Assembly (NCBI GenBank): GCA_001769005.1 | Contig: MENE01000008.1 | Coordinates: 1,171 to 11,306, forward strand | DNA length: 10,136 nt | Direction: 5' to 3' | Origin: Bacteroidetes bacterium GWA2_31_9b | GTDB lineage: Bacteria > Bacteroidota > Bacteroidia > Bacteroidales > UBA12077 | Shown here: piece by piece, positions 1 to 6,389 of the stretch | Layout of the letters: each line of letters opens with the position of its first letter | How positions within the stretch are numbered: the stretch's first letter is position 1 | Position numbers and translations under genes: made by a program | Notes under the pieces: model-generated | What the model was told of the DNA's origin: nothing | Database searches by the model: none | What the model saw: the letters and a program-made list of their open reading frames with translations, nothing else

Positions 1-986
1 CTAATAACGTGAGTTCTAAGCTCATTTAATATCTCATTCGCACGAATTTTAGGATCTTTATTAATTATTTCGTTTAAAAAAGTTATTCCAAGCATGCTCA
101 TCAGAGCTCCCGGAACACCATGCCCTGTACAATCGGCTGCAGCAATACATATACGGTTTTCAACCTGTTTTATCCAGTAAAAATCACCACTAACAATGTC
201 GCGGGGTTTATAAAAAATAAAATGTTCTGCTAAAAGATGTTGAATAAAACGATTAGGAGGCAATACAGCAGATTGTATTCGTTTAGCATATATGATACTA
301 TCCGTAATTTTTTGCTTTTGTTTTTGAACCAAATCGTGTTGTATTTTCATTCTATGCTTTTGATCTGCAATTTTATCACCCTGTTTCATAATAAATTGCA
401 AATCCATCTCCATTATTTCTTTTTGTTTTTGAATGTCAGATTTCTCAATTGCTAATTGATCACGCTCTTGTTGTATTTTTGTGCGTTGTTTTGTAATTAT
501 ATCGCCTTGTTTAACATAAAAATCTACATCCCGTTCAAGCTCATTTATACGTTTTTTATAATTCTCAAATTCGTGTTTTAAAGTATCATCTTCTATTTGC
601 TTTGAGTTTTGTTGTTCAATTTCCTGAATAATTAAAATTAATTCTTTTGAAAGGTCATTTGTTTGTGCAATAAAATTAAATGATTCAACTCGAATTGTTT
701 CGATCATTTGTTTATCTATATTTTCATCAATTAAAAAGATGAAAGAAAATATTTTTCCTTCTTTTTTTAACATTTGAGCAAGTTCAAGTCCTTTTAATTC
801 AGGTAAGTCGTTATCTAATATTACTATAGTGTTAGAAGTATTTTTATCTCTTAAAAAAAGATATGCTTTTTTCCCATTTAAAAATACATTGAAATTATAG
901 TTTTTAGGAATAAAATATTTCTTTATTTCGTTTATTAGGCTCGAATTCTTAATTGCTATAACAAGATCAAATTTTTTTGATAACAT
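1..986 (-). CDS. SpoIIE-type PP2C serine phosphatase with receiver-like domain and coiled coil (partial, 3' end missing)
   Basis: The first 328 residues are visible; the C-terminus lies beyond the left edge. Residues 1-122 resemble a response-regulator receiver: D58 in VILDNDLP, with P62 and G66 at the spacing seen in CheY. However, the N-terminal acidic pair is replaced (I12/K13), as are the conserved Thr and Lys (I86, T109), so it is probably a pseudo-receiver. Residues 123-235 are a Gln/Lys/Glu-rich coiled coil with an internal 42-residue duplication. From about 229 the SpoIIE/PP2C domain begins (SIIYAKRIQSAVLPP), followed by KPRDIVSGDFYWI and AAADCTGHGVPGALMSMLG. D268 and D285 are the expected metal-binding aspartates. 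Such enzymes dephosphorylate Ser/Thr on partner proteins in the cytoplasm. The SiaC-like gene just upstream on the same strand is the likely substrate, as SiaA acts on SiaC in Pseudomonas; this is inference. The start at 986 gives a complete receiver fold. Confidence 0.9.
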   Translation of the reverse strand, partial: MLSKKFDLVIAIKNSSLINEIKKYFIPKNYNFNVFLNGKKAYLFLRDKNTSNTIVILDNDLPELKGLELAQMLKKEGKIFSFIFLIDENIDKQMIETIRVESFNFIAQTNDLSKELILIIQEIEQQNSKQIEDDTLKHEFENYKKRINELERDVDFYVKQGDIITKQRTKIQQERDQLAIEKSDIQKQKEIMEMDLQFIMKQGDKIADQKHRMKIQHDLVQKQKQKITDSIIYAKRIQSAVLPPNRFIQHLLAEHFIFYKPRDIVSGDFYWIKQVENRICIAAADCTGHGVPGALMSMLGITFLNEIINKDPKIRANEILNELRTHVI

Positions 987-1079
987 ATTGATTTATAATT
1001 TTAATAATAACAAAATACTATAAAAATCAGAGAAAATCATTTTCAGAATGATAGAAAAATTGAAAAATGAAAATAGCTT

Positions 1080-1107
1080 AAAAAAAGCTCTTTAAAAAAG
1101 AGCTTTT
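1080..1107 (-). terminator. Rho-independent terminator after the siaC-like gene
   Basis: A perfect 11-bp inverted repeat (1083-1093 and 1097-1107) encloses a 3-base loop. Read on the minus strand it is followed by a run of seven T. It overlaps the stop codon of the SiaC-like gene at 1106-1108. The core GAGCTTT stem is AT-rich, so termination may be partial and some transcripts could continue into the phosphatase gene that starts at 986. Confidence 0.7.
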
Positions 1108-1474
1108 ATAATTCTTCGTATTCAATGTATTTGAAAGGAATACCAATAATTGATTCAAAGTATTGACCCGATTCGAGAACATCTAAGTCGCCTTCTTCAT
1201 AAAACCAGTTAACTATTACGTTATTATTATTAGGATTGCCTTCAATTATACGTAACATTTCAAGAATAAATTTAGATGAACTGGTATTAAAATATTCGAG
1301 TTTAATATCTATACGAATTTCACTTGCAGTAAATTCTCTAGTCCAATCGAGAATTGGTTTAAAAAATTTCGCAGCATCCTCCGGAATAGATCGTCCCTCA
1401 ATTTTTAATACGCCATTAGTACTTAATGCTATAGATGGGGTTTTTTCGGTTTCTTTAATTATTAAATCTTTCAT
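1106..1474 (-). CDS. SiaC/DUF1987 family regulatory phosphoprotein
   Basis: A 122-residue protein matching the full length of the DUF1987/SiaC family. The recognisable stretch is KLEYFNTSSSKFILEMLRII (residues 58-77). T64, in NTSSSK, appears to correspond to the phosphorylated threonine T68 of Pseudomonas SiaC. An earlier segment, GVLKIEGRSIPEDAAKFFKP (21-40), is also typical. There is no signal peptide or membrane segment, so it is cytoplasmic. In Pseudomonas, SiaC is phosphorylated by the kinase SiaB and dephosphorylated by the PP2C phosphatase SiaA, and in its unphosphorylated form it activates the diguanylate cyclase SiaD. Here the PP2C-type gene lies 119 bp downstream on the same strand, which supports the family call. 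No kinase or diguanylate cyclase gene is visible, so the output is unknown. The fold resembles STAS-type partner-switching proteins. Confidence 0.88.
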   Translation of the reverse strand: MKDLIIKETEKTPSIALSTNGVLKIEGRSIPEDAAKFFKPILDWTREFTASEIRIDIKLEYFNTSSSKFILEMLRIIEGNPNNNNVIVNWFYEEGDLDVLESGQYFESIIGIPFKYIEYEEL

Positions 1475-1512
1475 AAGAGAATTATTGCTTTACTTGCTTT
1501 ATAAGTTTTGCT

Positions 1513-1541
1513 AAAAAGTAAAAAATCATACTAATTTACAA
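1513..1541 (-). promoter_or_regulatory. Weak candidate promoter for the siaC-like gene
   Basis: On the minus strand, a TTG (1541-1539) is followed after 18 bases by TACTTTTT (1520-1513). The second element differs from the Bacteroidetes -7 consensus TAnnTTTG only in its last base. It lies about 40 bases before the start codon at 1474. The surrounding DNA is very AT-rich, so a chance match is quite possible. Confidence 0.22.
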
Positions 1542-1568
1542 TTTATTTATAAATATAAACAAAAAAGA

Positions 1569-1597
1569 TTGACCTATTGTTAATTTTTATACATAAT
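1569..1597 (+). promoter_or_regulatory. Candidate sigma70-like promoter for mltG
   Basis: TTGACC (1569-1574), a 17-base spacer and CATAAT (1592-1597) match the general -35/-10 consensus at five of six positions each. The pair sits 33 bases before the mltG start at 1631. The primary sigma factor of Bacteroidetes normally prefers TTTG/TAnnTTTG, which is not seen here, so the assignment is weak. Confidence 0.3.
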
Positions 1598-1630
1598 TAA
1601 TCAAAATCTTTAAAGTAAAAAAAACAAATA

Positions 1631-2731
1631 ATGACTATTTTTGTTTTTTCAATCAAAAAATTGATTTCAATGGTATCAAATAAAAATGAATTATCCTTTA
1701 TTAGTAAAATTATACTTTCTGTTTTTATTATTCTTAGTTTGTTCCTTCTTGTTCTTCTTTATAGAAGTTATAATCGGATTTATAGGCCAAATGTAATATT
1801 GAAAGGAGCTGAAACTGCTTATATTTATATTCCTACTGGTTCTACTTTGGAAGATGTTATAAATATTCTTTATGAAAATAATTACATAATTAATAGAAAT
1901 TCATTTGAGTGGTTGGCCGAAAAGAAAAACTACAGAATTCATGTATTTCCCGGTAGATATAAAATTTCTAACAATATGAGTAATAATAAATTATTGGATT
2001 TATTGCGCTCTGGAAAACAAGAGCCTGTAAAACTTGTTTTTAATAACATTCGAACAAAAGAACAACTAGCCGGTAAAATATCGAAGCAAATTGAGGCTGA
2101 TTCTGTTTCTATTATGCGACTTTTAAATGATCCCATTTTTACAGAGAAGTATGATTTAACAACAAAAACAATTAGCAGTATTTTTATTCCAAATACTTAT
2201 GAATTCTGGTGGAATACATCTGCCGAAAAGTTTATTGAAAAAATGCATAGAGAGTACGAAACTTTTTGGAACGAAAACCGATTGTCGAAAGCTAAAACGC
2301 TGAATTTAACAAAGGAAGATGTAATTACGATTGCTTCAATTGTTGATGAAGAAACCATCAAGAATGATGAAATGGATGATATTGCAGGAGTTTATATTAA
2401 TCGCTTACGAAAACGTATGCCTTTACAGGCCGATCCAACAATTAAGTTTGCAATTGGCGATTTTACAGTAAAAAGAATTCTAAAAGTACATCTTGAAACC
2501 GATTCGCCATATAACACTTATAAGTTTTATGGTTTACCTCCCGGACCAATTTCAATTCCTTCAATTGATGCTATTGATGCTGTATTAAATTACGATCAAC
2601 ATGATTATCTTTATTTTTGTGCAAAAGCCGATTTTTCGGGTTACCACAGTTTTGCCAAAACTTTAGAACAGCACAATATAAATGCAAGAGCTTACCAACG
2701 GGCATTGAATAAAGAGAGAATTTATAAATAA
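1631..2731 (+). CDS. mltG: Endolytic murein transglycosylase MltG (YceG-like)
   Basis: MltG cleaves within nascent glycan strands and is thought to set glycan length by terminating polymerisation. It is an inner-membrane protein with a periplasmic catalytic domain. The 366-residue product has a short cytoplasmic tail and one membrane segment at about 24-45. A LysM-like part follows (IPTGSTLEDVINIL, 67-80), then the YceG catalytic domain. The motif ASIVDEETI places the catalytic glutamate at E241, aligned with E218 of E. coli MltG (340 residues). INRLRKRMPLQADPT (256-270), the conserved YNTY (294-297) and GLPPGPISIP (301-310) are family hallmarks. A second in-frame ATG at 1670 (residue 14) would give a 353-residue protein closer to usual length; neither start has a clear ribosome binding site. 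The gene is transcribed alone, divergent from the siaC-like gene, and ends in a strong terminator. Confidence 0.95.
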   Translation: MTIFVFSIKKLISMVSNKNELSFISKIILSVFIILSLFLLVLLYRSYNRIYRPNVILKGAETAYIYIPTGSTLEDVINILYENNYIINRNSFEWLAEKKNYRIHVFPGRYKISNNMSNNKLLDLLRSGKQEPVKLVFNNIRTKEQLAGKISKQIEADSVSIMRLLNDPIFTEKYDLTTKTISSIFIPNTYEFWWNTSAEKFIEKMHREYETFWNENRLSKAKTLNLTKEDVITIASIVDEETIKNDEMDDIAGVYINRLRKRMPLQADPTIKFAIGDFTVKRILKVHLETDSPYNTYKFYGLPPGPISIPSIDAIDAVLNYDQHDYLYFCAKADFSGYHSFAKTLEQHNINARAYQRALNKERIYK

Positions 2732-2761
2732 AAAAAGTGGAGAATTTCTCCACTTTTTTTT
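2731..2761. terminator. Bidirectional terminator between mltG and the tonB-like gene
   Basis: A 13-bp stem (2731-2743 with 2747-2759) has a GTGGAGA/TCTCCAC core and a 3-base loop, flanked by an A-run on the left and a T-run of eight on the right. It is therefore a good terminator in both directions. It overlaps the final base of the mltG stop codon (2729-2731) and abuts the stop codon of the minus-strand TonB-like gene (2760-2762), so one hairpin serves both convergent genes. Confidence 0.9.
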
Positions 2762-3593
2762 ATTCTAACTTAAATTCAATAGGTATAGTAAAACTAACAT
2801 TTACATTTTTCCCTCTTTGTTTCCCAGGTTCCCATTTGGGAGATGCATAAATTATTCGTAATGCTTCCTGGTCGAGTGATGGGTGAACACCTCTGGCAAT
2901 TTTAGCATCTTTTATATATCCATTTTCTGAAACTACGTATGAAACAAATACACGACCAGATATTTTTTTATCTTTAGCTTCTTGAGGATATGTTGTATTT
3001 TCAGTTATAAATTTTTGAAATTTTTTATTTGATTCTTCTTGCGATTTGGCTCCATTAAATAGTGGCATTTGTTCAACAACCATAAATACTACATCTATTG
3101 GTTCAGGTATTTCAGGCGCTTGTTCAATTGCATCAGGAACATCTACTATATCAGGAATTTCTATTGTTTCTGGTGTGTCAATTTTTTCTATAAAAGATAA
3201 AACCAGAGCTGATTCAGCTATTTTAGTAGAATTATTTTTAATAATTAAATGATATACACCAGTTTTACCATTAATAAATTCAGCTTTGATAATTTGTTTT
3301 GTTATTTCAACTTTAGATGGTACTAAGTTTTTATCTGATTTATCTCTGTATAATCCAAAATCAAATTGATTCGTTTCATTTTGATAAATAACAAATGCAT
3401 ATTTTGTGTTTTTACTCAAAACTACAGAATATCTTGCTACACTATTGGGTTCTAGTTTAAAACTAAAATCTTTCAGATAAGTACTTTCAATAGAACTATT
3501 GAGTATATCGACAATGGATTTATTATCCTGAGCAAAAAGCTGTATTTGAATGCTAAATATGAATAGGCTTAGTATTAAAATTATTTTTTTCAT
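2760..3593 (-). CDS. Secreted TonB C-terminal domain protein with N-terminal beta-rich domain
   Basis: This 277-residue protein has three parts. An N-terminal signal peptide (hydrophobic 4-20, likely cleavage after LFA at 19-21) leads into a beta-rich domain (about 40-135). Features such as SFKLEPNSVARYSVVL and GKTGVYHLIIKN suggest a jelly-roll fold similar to bacterial pre-peptidase C-terminal domains; this is a tentative resemblance. An acidic, proline-rich linker (138-166) precedes the Bacteroidetes TonB motif VVEQMPLFNG (172-181). The TonB C-terminal domain follows (about 197-277), with TYPQEAKDKKISGRVFVSYV and a PIEF ending. TonB domains normally transfer energy from ExbB/ExbD to outer-membrane receptors, but the N-terminal helix here looks cleavable rather than a permanent anchor. 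The gene starts 11 bases after the fecR-like gene and is clearly its operon partner. Its actual role is unknown; it may be a structural or signalling TonB-like protein. Confidence 0.85.
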   Translation of the reverse strand: MKKIILILSLFIFSIQIQLFAQDNKSIVDILNSSIESTYLKDFSFKLEPNSVARYSVVLSKNTKYAFVIYQNETNQFDFGLYRDKSDKNLVPSKVEITKQIIKAEFINGKTGVYHLIIKNNSTKIAESALVLSFIEKIDTPETIEIPDIVDVPDAIEQAPEIPEPIDVVFMVVEQMPLFNGAKSQEESNKKFQKFITENTTYPQEAKDKKISGRVFVSYVVSENGYIKDAKIARGVHPSLDQEALRIIYASPKWEPGKQRGKNVNVSFTIPIEFKLE

Positions 3594-3604
3594 GTTTTTT
3601 AGAT

Positions 3605-4540
3605 TTAATTGATTAATAATTTGCTTCCATCTCCGGCGATCTGGCAGTTGATTGTTGATTGAATTTTATCTAGAATATCATCAATTTCGGGATTTGTAAA
3701 CGAAGCTGAAAAATGCACTTTTTTTAATTCAACATTTTCAATATGAACAGGTATTTCAAAGTATTCTGTTAATGCTATAGCAACTTCGTTTAATGGCGTA
3801 TTTTCGAACTTAAGTTCTCCAGTATGCCAGTATAAATAGTTGGTGTTGTTTTCTGTTTCAACAGCAATAAAATCAAGCTCATTATATAATGTCGCCTTTT
3901 CGTCTTTATATAAAGTCAGACTAGTAGATTTTGGGAGTTTGGTGTTATAAAAATCAATTTCTCCTTCACTTACTGTTGCAATAACATGACTTTCCGAAGA
4001 TTTTATATAAAATGCCCCGTTTTTTATTGTAGAAATTGTTTGTCCGGTAATTACAGAATAGTTCGATTTATTCGTGTTGCTAACTTCAATGTAAGCTTCG
4101 CCCTGTAAATAAATTTTCTTCCCAACTTTACCATTCATTGGAATGCGAATGCTGCTTTCGGAATTTAACCAAACAACCAAATTGTCATCAACATTAAGTT
4201 TAATTTTTTCACCTTTTTCTACAATTACCTCAGCAAATTTTTCTTCTTCGGTTTCTCTGTTAATATATAGAATAGCGACAATTAATATGCTTGTTAATAT
4301 GGCAGTATATAATGGTTTTAAAATTGGTTTCCAGTTAAAAGAAGATACTAAGTTTTCAAATTCAGGTTTCTCAGTAAGATTGAGTGCTTTATTAAATCGC
4401 TCATAAGCATTTATAGCGTCTATTTCGCTTGGGTTAAAATCGAGCTCGATGTAATTCAGATTGTGATCTGCCAAAATATCGTCAACAGGATTTATTTTGG
4501 TTTCTCTTATCGAATGGAATATGTTAAATATCTTTTTCAT
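3605..4540 (-). CDS. FecR family anti-sigma factor (DUF4974-like C-terminus)
   Basis: A 311-residue inner-membrane protein expected to hold the neighbouring ECF sigma factor inactive until it receives a signal across the periplasm. Residues 1-74 form the cytoplasmic part, and one membrane helix spans about 75-93 (KPLYTAILTSILIVAILYI). The FecR domain covers about 104-200 (VEKGEKIKLNVDDNLVVWLN, then IYLQGEAYIEV and VATVSEGEIDFY-type strands). The end, YWHTGELKFENTPLNEVAIA and following (238-310), is the DUF4974 domain common in Bacteroidetes FecR proteins, with an STN-like fold. The cytoplasmic region is not a recognisable zinc-binding anti-sigma domain. The gene lies 38 bases downstream of the sigma gene and 11 upstream of the TonB-like gene, so the three form one operon. 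The usual third partner, a SusC/FecA-type receptor, is absent here. Confidence 0.93.
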   Translation of the reverse strand: MKKIFNIFHSIRETKINPVDDILADHNLNYIELDFNPSEIDAINAYERFNKALNLTEKPEFENLVSSFNWKPILKPLYTAILTSILIVAILYINRETEEEKFAEVIVEKGEKIKLNVDDNLVVWLNSESSIRIPMNGKVGKKIYLQGEAYIEVSNTNKSNYSVITGQTISTIKNGAFYIKSSESHVIATVSEGEIDFYNTKLPKSTSLTLYKDEKATLYNELDFIAVETENNTNYLYWHTGELKFENTPLNEVAIALTEYFEIPVHIENVELKKVHFSASFTNPEIDDILDKIQSTINCQIAGDGSKLLIN

Positions 4541-4578
4541 TTCAATAGGTTAACGTTTCTAAAATTAGTTCCCCCTAA

Positions 4579-5130
4579 TTACAACAAATGTTTATATGGA
4601 TAAAGAAGCTCATGAAGCTTTTTATATGCATTACCCAGCTGATTTTCAACTGTTTTTCGTGATATTTTTAAATACACAGCTATTTCATCCTGAGTTAATC
4701 CTTCTTGTTTCGCTAGACGGAAAATTTCTTTTGATTTTTCAGGCAACTTATCAATTGCTGTTTCAAGAATTGCTTTTACACGTAATTTATCTTCCTGCTT
4801 ATTATCATCGCCAGTATTTTCAAGATATATTTCCGGTTGAACTTCGTACTTTTTACGAATGTTCTCTTTTCTTAGTTCGTCAATAATCTGATTTCGGGTA
4901 TAGGTGAATAAAAGCTTTCCTGCTTCTTCATCAGAAGTGATAAGTGAAGTGTTTTTCCAGATTTTTATAAATGTTTGTTGAACAGAATCTTCGGCTAAAG
5001 CTCTGTTTTTGCAGAAGTTAAAAGCATATCGAAAAAGGGGCTTGTAATATTTTATAAAAAGTGAATCGAAAGCTTGTTTATTGCCATCTTTAATCTTTTT
5101 CGATAAAGAGCAATCTGATGTTTCCTGCAT
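4579..5130 (-). CDS. ECF-family RNA polymerase sigma factor (FecI-like, Bacteroidetes type)
   Basis: A 183-residue sigma factor with the two domains of the extracytoplasmic-function group. Region 2 covers about 21-88: AFDSLFIKYYKPLFRYAFNF, then AEDSVQQTFIKIWKN for core binding and -10 recognition, and FTYTRNQIIDELRKE. Region 4 covers about 118-172: the KLPEKSKEIFRLAKQEGLTQ segment, then a helix-turn-helix (EIAVYLKISRKTVENQLGNA) that reads the -35 element. It directs RNA polymerase to a small regulon, probably under control of the adjacent FecR protein. Only M1 gives an intact region 2. The gene begins 62 bases after the glycosyltransferase stop codon on the same strand, and a sigma70-like promoter lies directly in front of it. 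A 6-bp inverted repeat (4563-4568 with 4575-4580) sits at its stop codon but is too weak to call a terminator. Confidence 0.95.
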   Translation of the reverse strand: MQETSDCSLSKKIKDGNKQAFDSLFIKYYKPLFRYAFNFCKNRALAEDSVQQTFIKIWKNTSLITSDEEAGKLLFTYTRNQIIDELRKENIRKKYEVQPEIYLENTGDDNKQEDKLRVKAILETAIDKLPEKSKEIFRLAKQEGLTQDEIAVYLKISRKTVENQLGNAYKKLHELLYPYKHLL

Positions 5131-5136
5131 TTATTG

Positions 5137-5165
5137 ACTATATTTTTTCTTTAAACGTTTGTCAA
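5137..5165 (-). promoter_or_regulatory. Near-consensus -35/-10 pair in front of the ECF sigma gene
   Basis: On the minus strand TTGACA (5165-5160) is followed by a 17-base spacer and TATAGT (5142-5137), a full match and a five-of-six match to general sigma70 elements. The expected transcription start would fall at about 5130, which is the A of the sigma gene's start codon, implying a leaderless or almost leaderless mRNA. In this phylum the consensus differs (TAnnTTTG), so the site may be fortuitous or used by another sigma factor. Confidence 0.38.
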
Positions 5166-5192
5166 AAATGAATCCCCTAAACTATTAAAAAT

Positions 5193-6314
5193 CTAATTAA
5201 AAGTTAATCCAACTTTTGAGTAAATCTCCATTAAAATTTTTTCTTCGTTTTCCCAGCAAAGCTCCACAGCAGCTTTTTTAGCATTTTCTTTCCATTTTTG
5301 ATAACGATTTTTAAGCTCGAAAATTTCGTTAATTTTTTTTGCCAGCATCTGAGGATCTTTGTGTTCGTAAACGGTTCCGATATCATATTTTCTGACAATT
5401 TTCTGCATCTCTGGAAAAGGCGAAACAAGTACAGGTACTTGAACCTGGATATAGTCGAAAAGCTTATTTGGAAGAGCATAGTAATAGTTTAAACCCATAT
5501 ATTCTTCTAAAGCAATTCCAAGATCAGCCTTTTTTGTTTCTTCGAAAAGATGTTCAAAGGGTATTCTACCCAATAATTCAATTTTACTTTCCAATCCTTT
5601 TTGAGCAATCCGTTCTTTTAATTCGTTTGTGATATCACCAGCACCAATAATTCTGAAAACAGCATTATCGATAAATTCCATAGCATCTATCATTTGCTCT
5701 AAGCCCCGGCCAAGATTTACAGAACCCTGATAAAGTATTACCCGTTTGGTATCTGGTTTCAATTGATCGACAATAGTATTTCCAATAAAATATGGCACAT
5801 TTCTAACAATTTTCATGTTTATGCCATATTTATTGTTATAAGTTTCGGCTATGGAACTGGAAACGGTATATGAATTTTTAACTTTGGGTAATATAAACTG
5901 TTCTATTATTAACCAAACTTTTTTTGGAAATTTTCGGTTAACCAATTCAGGTGCTTCAGTAAAATATTCGTGACTATCGTAAACCAGTTTTTTTCGCTTT
6001 ATAAAGCTTGCCAAAAATGCACCGGGTAGCGTATCCAAATCGTTCGCAACTACAATATCGAATCGATGAAAGAAAAGAAAAATAAACAATCGGAAATTAT
6101 ATTCTTTATAAAATAGAAAACCTTTTTTAAATAATAATTTAAATCGAATTGTTTTGTATTTACGCTCGGTTAAAGGTGTTTCGTCGTATTTAATTCTACC
6201 AATTAATGTAACCTTAGCACCTGATTTTAGTAGTGTACTTGCAATTTTATGTACTCTATTATCAGTTAATAAATCGTTGGTAACTGCAAGATAAATCTGT
6301 TTTGTTTTTTTCAT
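5193..6314 (-). CDS. Family 4 glycosyltransferase (GT-B fold)
   Basis: A 373-residue protein with the two Rossmann-like halves of a GT-B glycosyltransferase. The N-terminal acceptor half includes LAVTNDLLTDNRVHKIASTL (9-28), FDIVVANDLDTLPGA (85-99) and VYDSHEYFTEAPE (111-123). The C-terminal, nucleotide-sugar half starts with the phosphate-binding loop VILYQGSVNLGRGLEQMI (192-209), then RIIGAGD (221-227), IELLGRIPFEHL (245-256) and ALPNKLFDYIQVQVPVLVS (280-298). The last motif replaces the classical EX7E form in many Bacteroidetes members. There is no signal peptide; it is probably peripheral at the inner membrane and makes a surface or cell-envelope glycan, but donor and acceptor cannot be told from sequence. 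It is divergent from murB, lies upstream of the sigma operon on the same strand, and has no visible terminator in the 62-base gap, so read-through into the sigma gene is possible. Confidence 0.9.
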   Translation of the reverse strand: MKKTKQIYLAVTNDLLTDNRVHKIASTLLKSGAKVTLIGRIKYDETPLTERKYKTIRFKLLFKKGFLFYKEYNFRLFIFLFFHRFDIVVANDLDTLPGAFLASFIKRKKLVYDSHEYFTEAPELVNRKFPKKVWLIIEQFILPKVKNSYTVSSSIAETYNNKYGINMKIVRNVPYFIGNTIVDQLKPDTKRVILYQGSVNLGRGLEQMIDAMEFIDNAVFRIIGAGDITNELKERIAQKGLESKIELLGRIPFEHLFEETKKADLGIALEEYMGLNYYYALPNKLFDYIQVQVPVLVSPFPEMQKIVRKYDIGTVYEHKDPQMLAKKINEIFELKNRYQKWKENAKKAAVELCWENEEKILMEIYSKVGLTFN

Positions 6315-6361
6315 TTAAATATTCTAATTTAAAGATTGTTAAATATTAGCTTTCCAATCCT

Positions 6362-6369
6362 TATCTTTG
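6362..6369 (+). promoter_or_regulatory. murB: Bacteroidetes -7 promoter element upstream of murB
   Basis: TATCTTTG fits the TAnnTTTG -7 consensus exactly. A possible -33 partner, ATTG at 6335-6338, lies 23 bases upstream, at the long end of usual spacing. Transcription would begin near 6376, leaving a short leader of about 14 bases before the murB start at 6390. Confidence 0.55.
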
Positions 6370-6389
6370 GACAATAAAAATACTAAGTT

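Noticed and set aside
237..455. Plus-strand open frame of 72 codons
   Set aside because: It lies opposite the well-supported phosphatase coiled coil and its product is a low-complexity Phe/Leu-rich shadow.
1036..1052. Inverted repeat ATCATT/AATGAT upstream of the phosphatase gene
   Set aside because: Six base pairs in AT-rich DNA with no promoter in register; expected by chance.
1236..1514. Plus-strand open frame of 92 codons
   Set aside because: It is antisense to the SiaC-like gene, which has clear family motifs in the other frame.
3108..3180. Repetitive region giving a Ser/Gly/Ile-rich frame on the plus strand
   Set aside because: The repetition comes from the acidic proline-rich linker of the TonB-like protein on the minus strand; it is not a separate repeat or CRISPR.
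4563..4580. Small inverted repeat AATTAG/CTAATT at the sigma gene stop codon
   Set aside because: Only six AT-rich base pairs and no T-run, so neither a terminator nor a convincing regulatory hairpin.
4596..4886. Plus-strand open frame of 96 codons
   Set aside because: It is antisense to the ECF sigma gene region 4 and has no recognisable domain.
5231..5479. Second minus-strand frame of 82 codons inside the glycosyltransferase gene
   Set aside because: It overlaps the conserved nucleotide-sugar domain in another frame; I see no sign of a real frameshift in the main gene.
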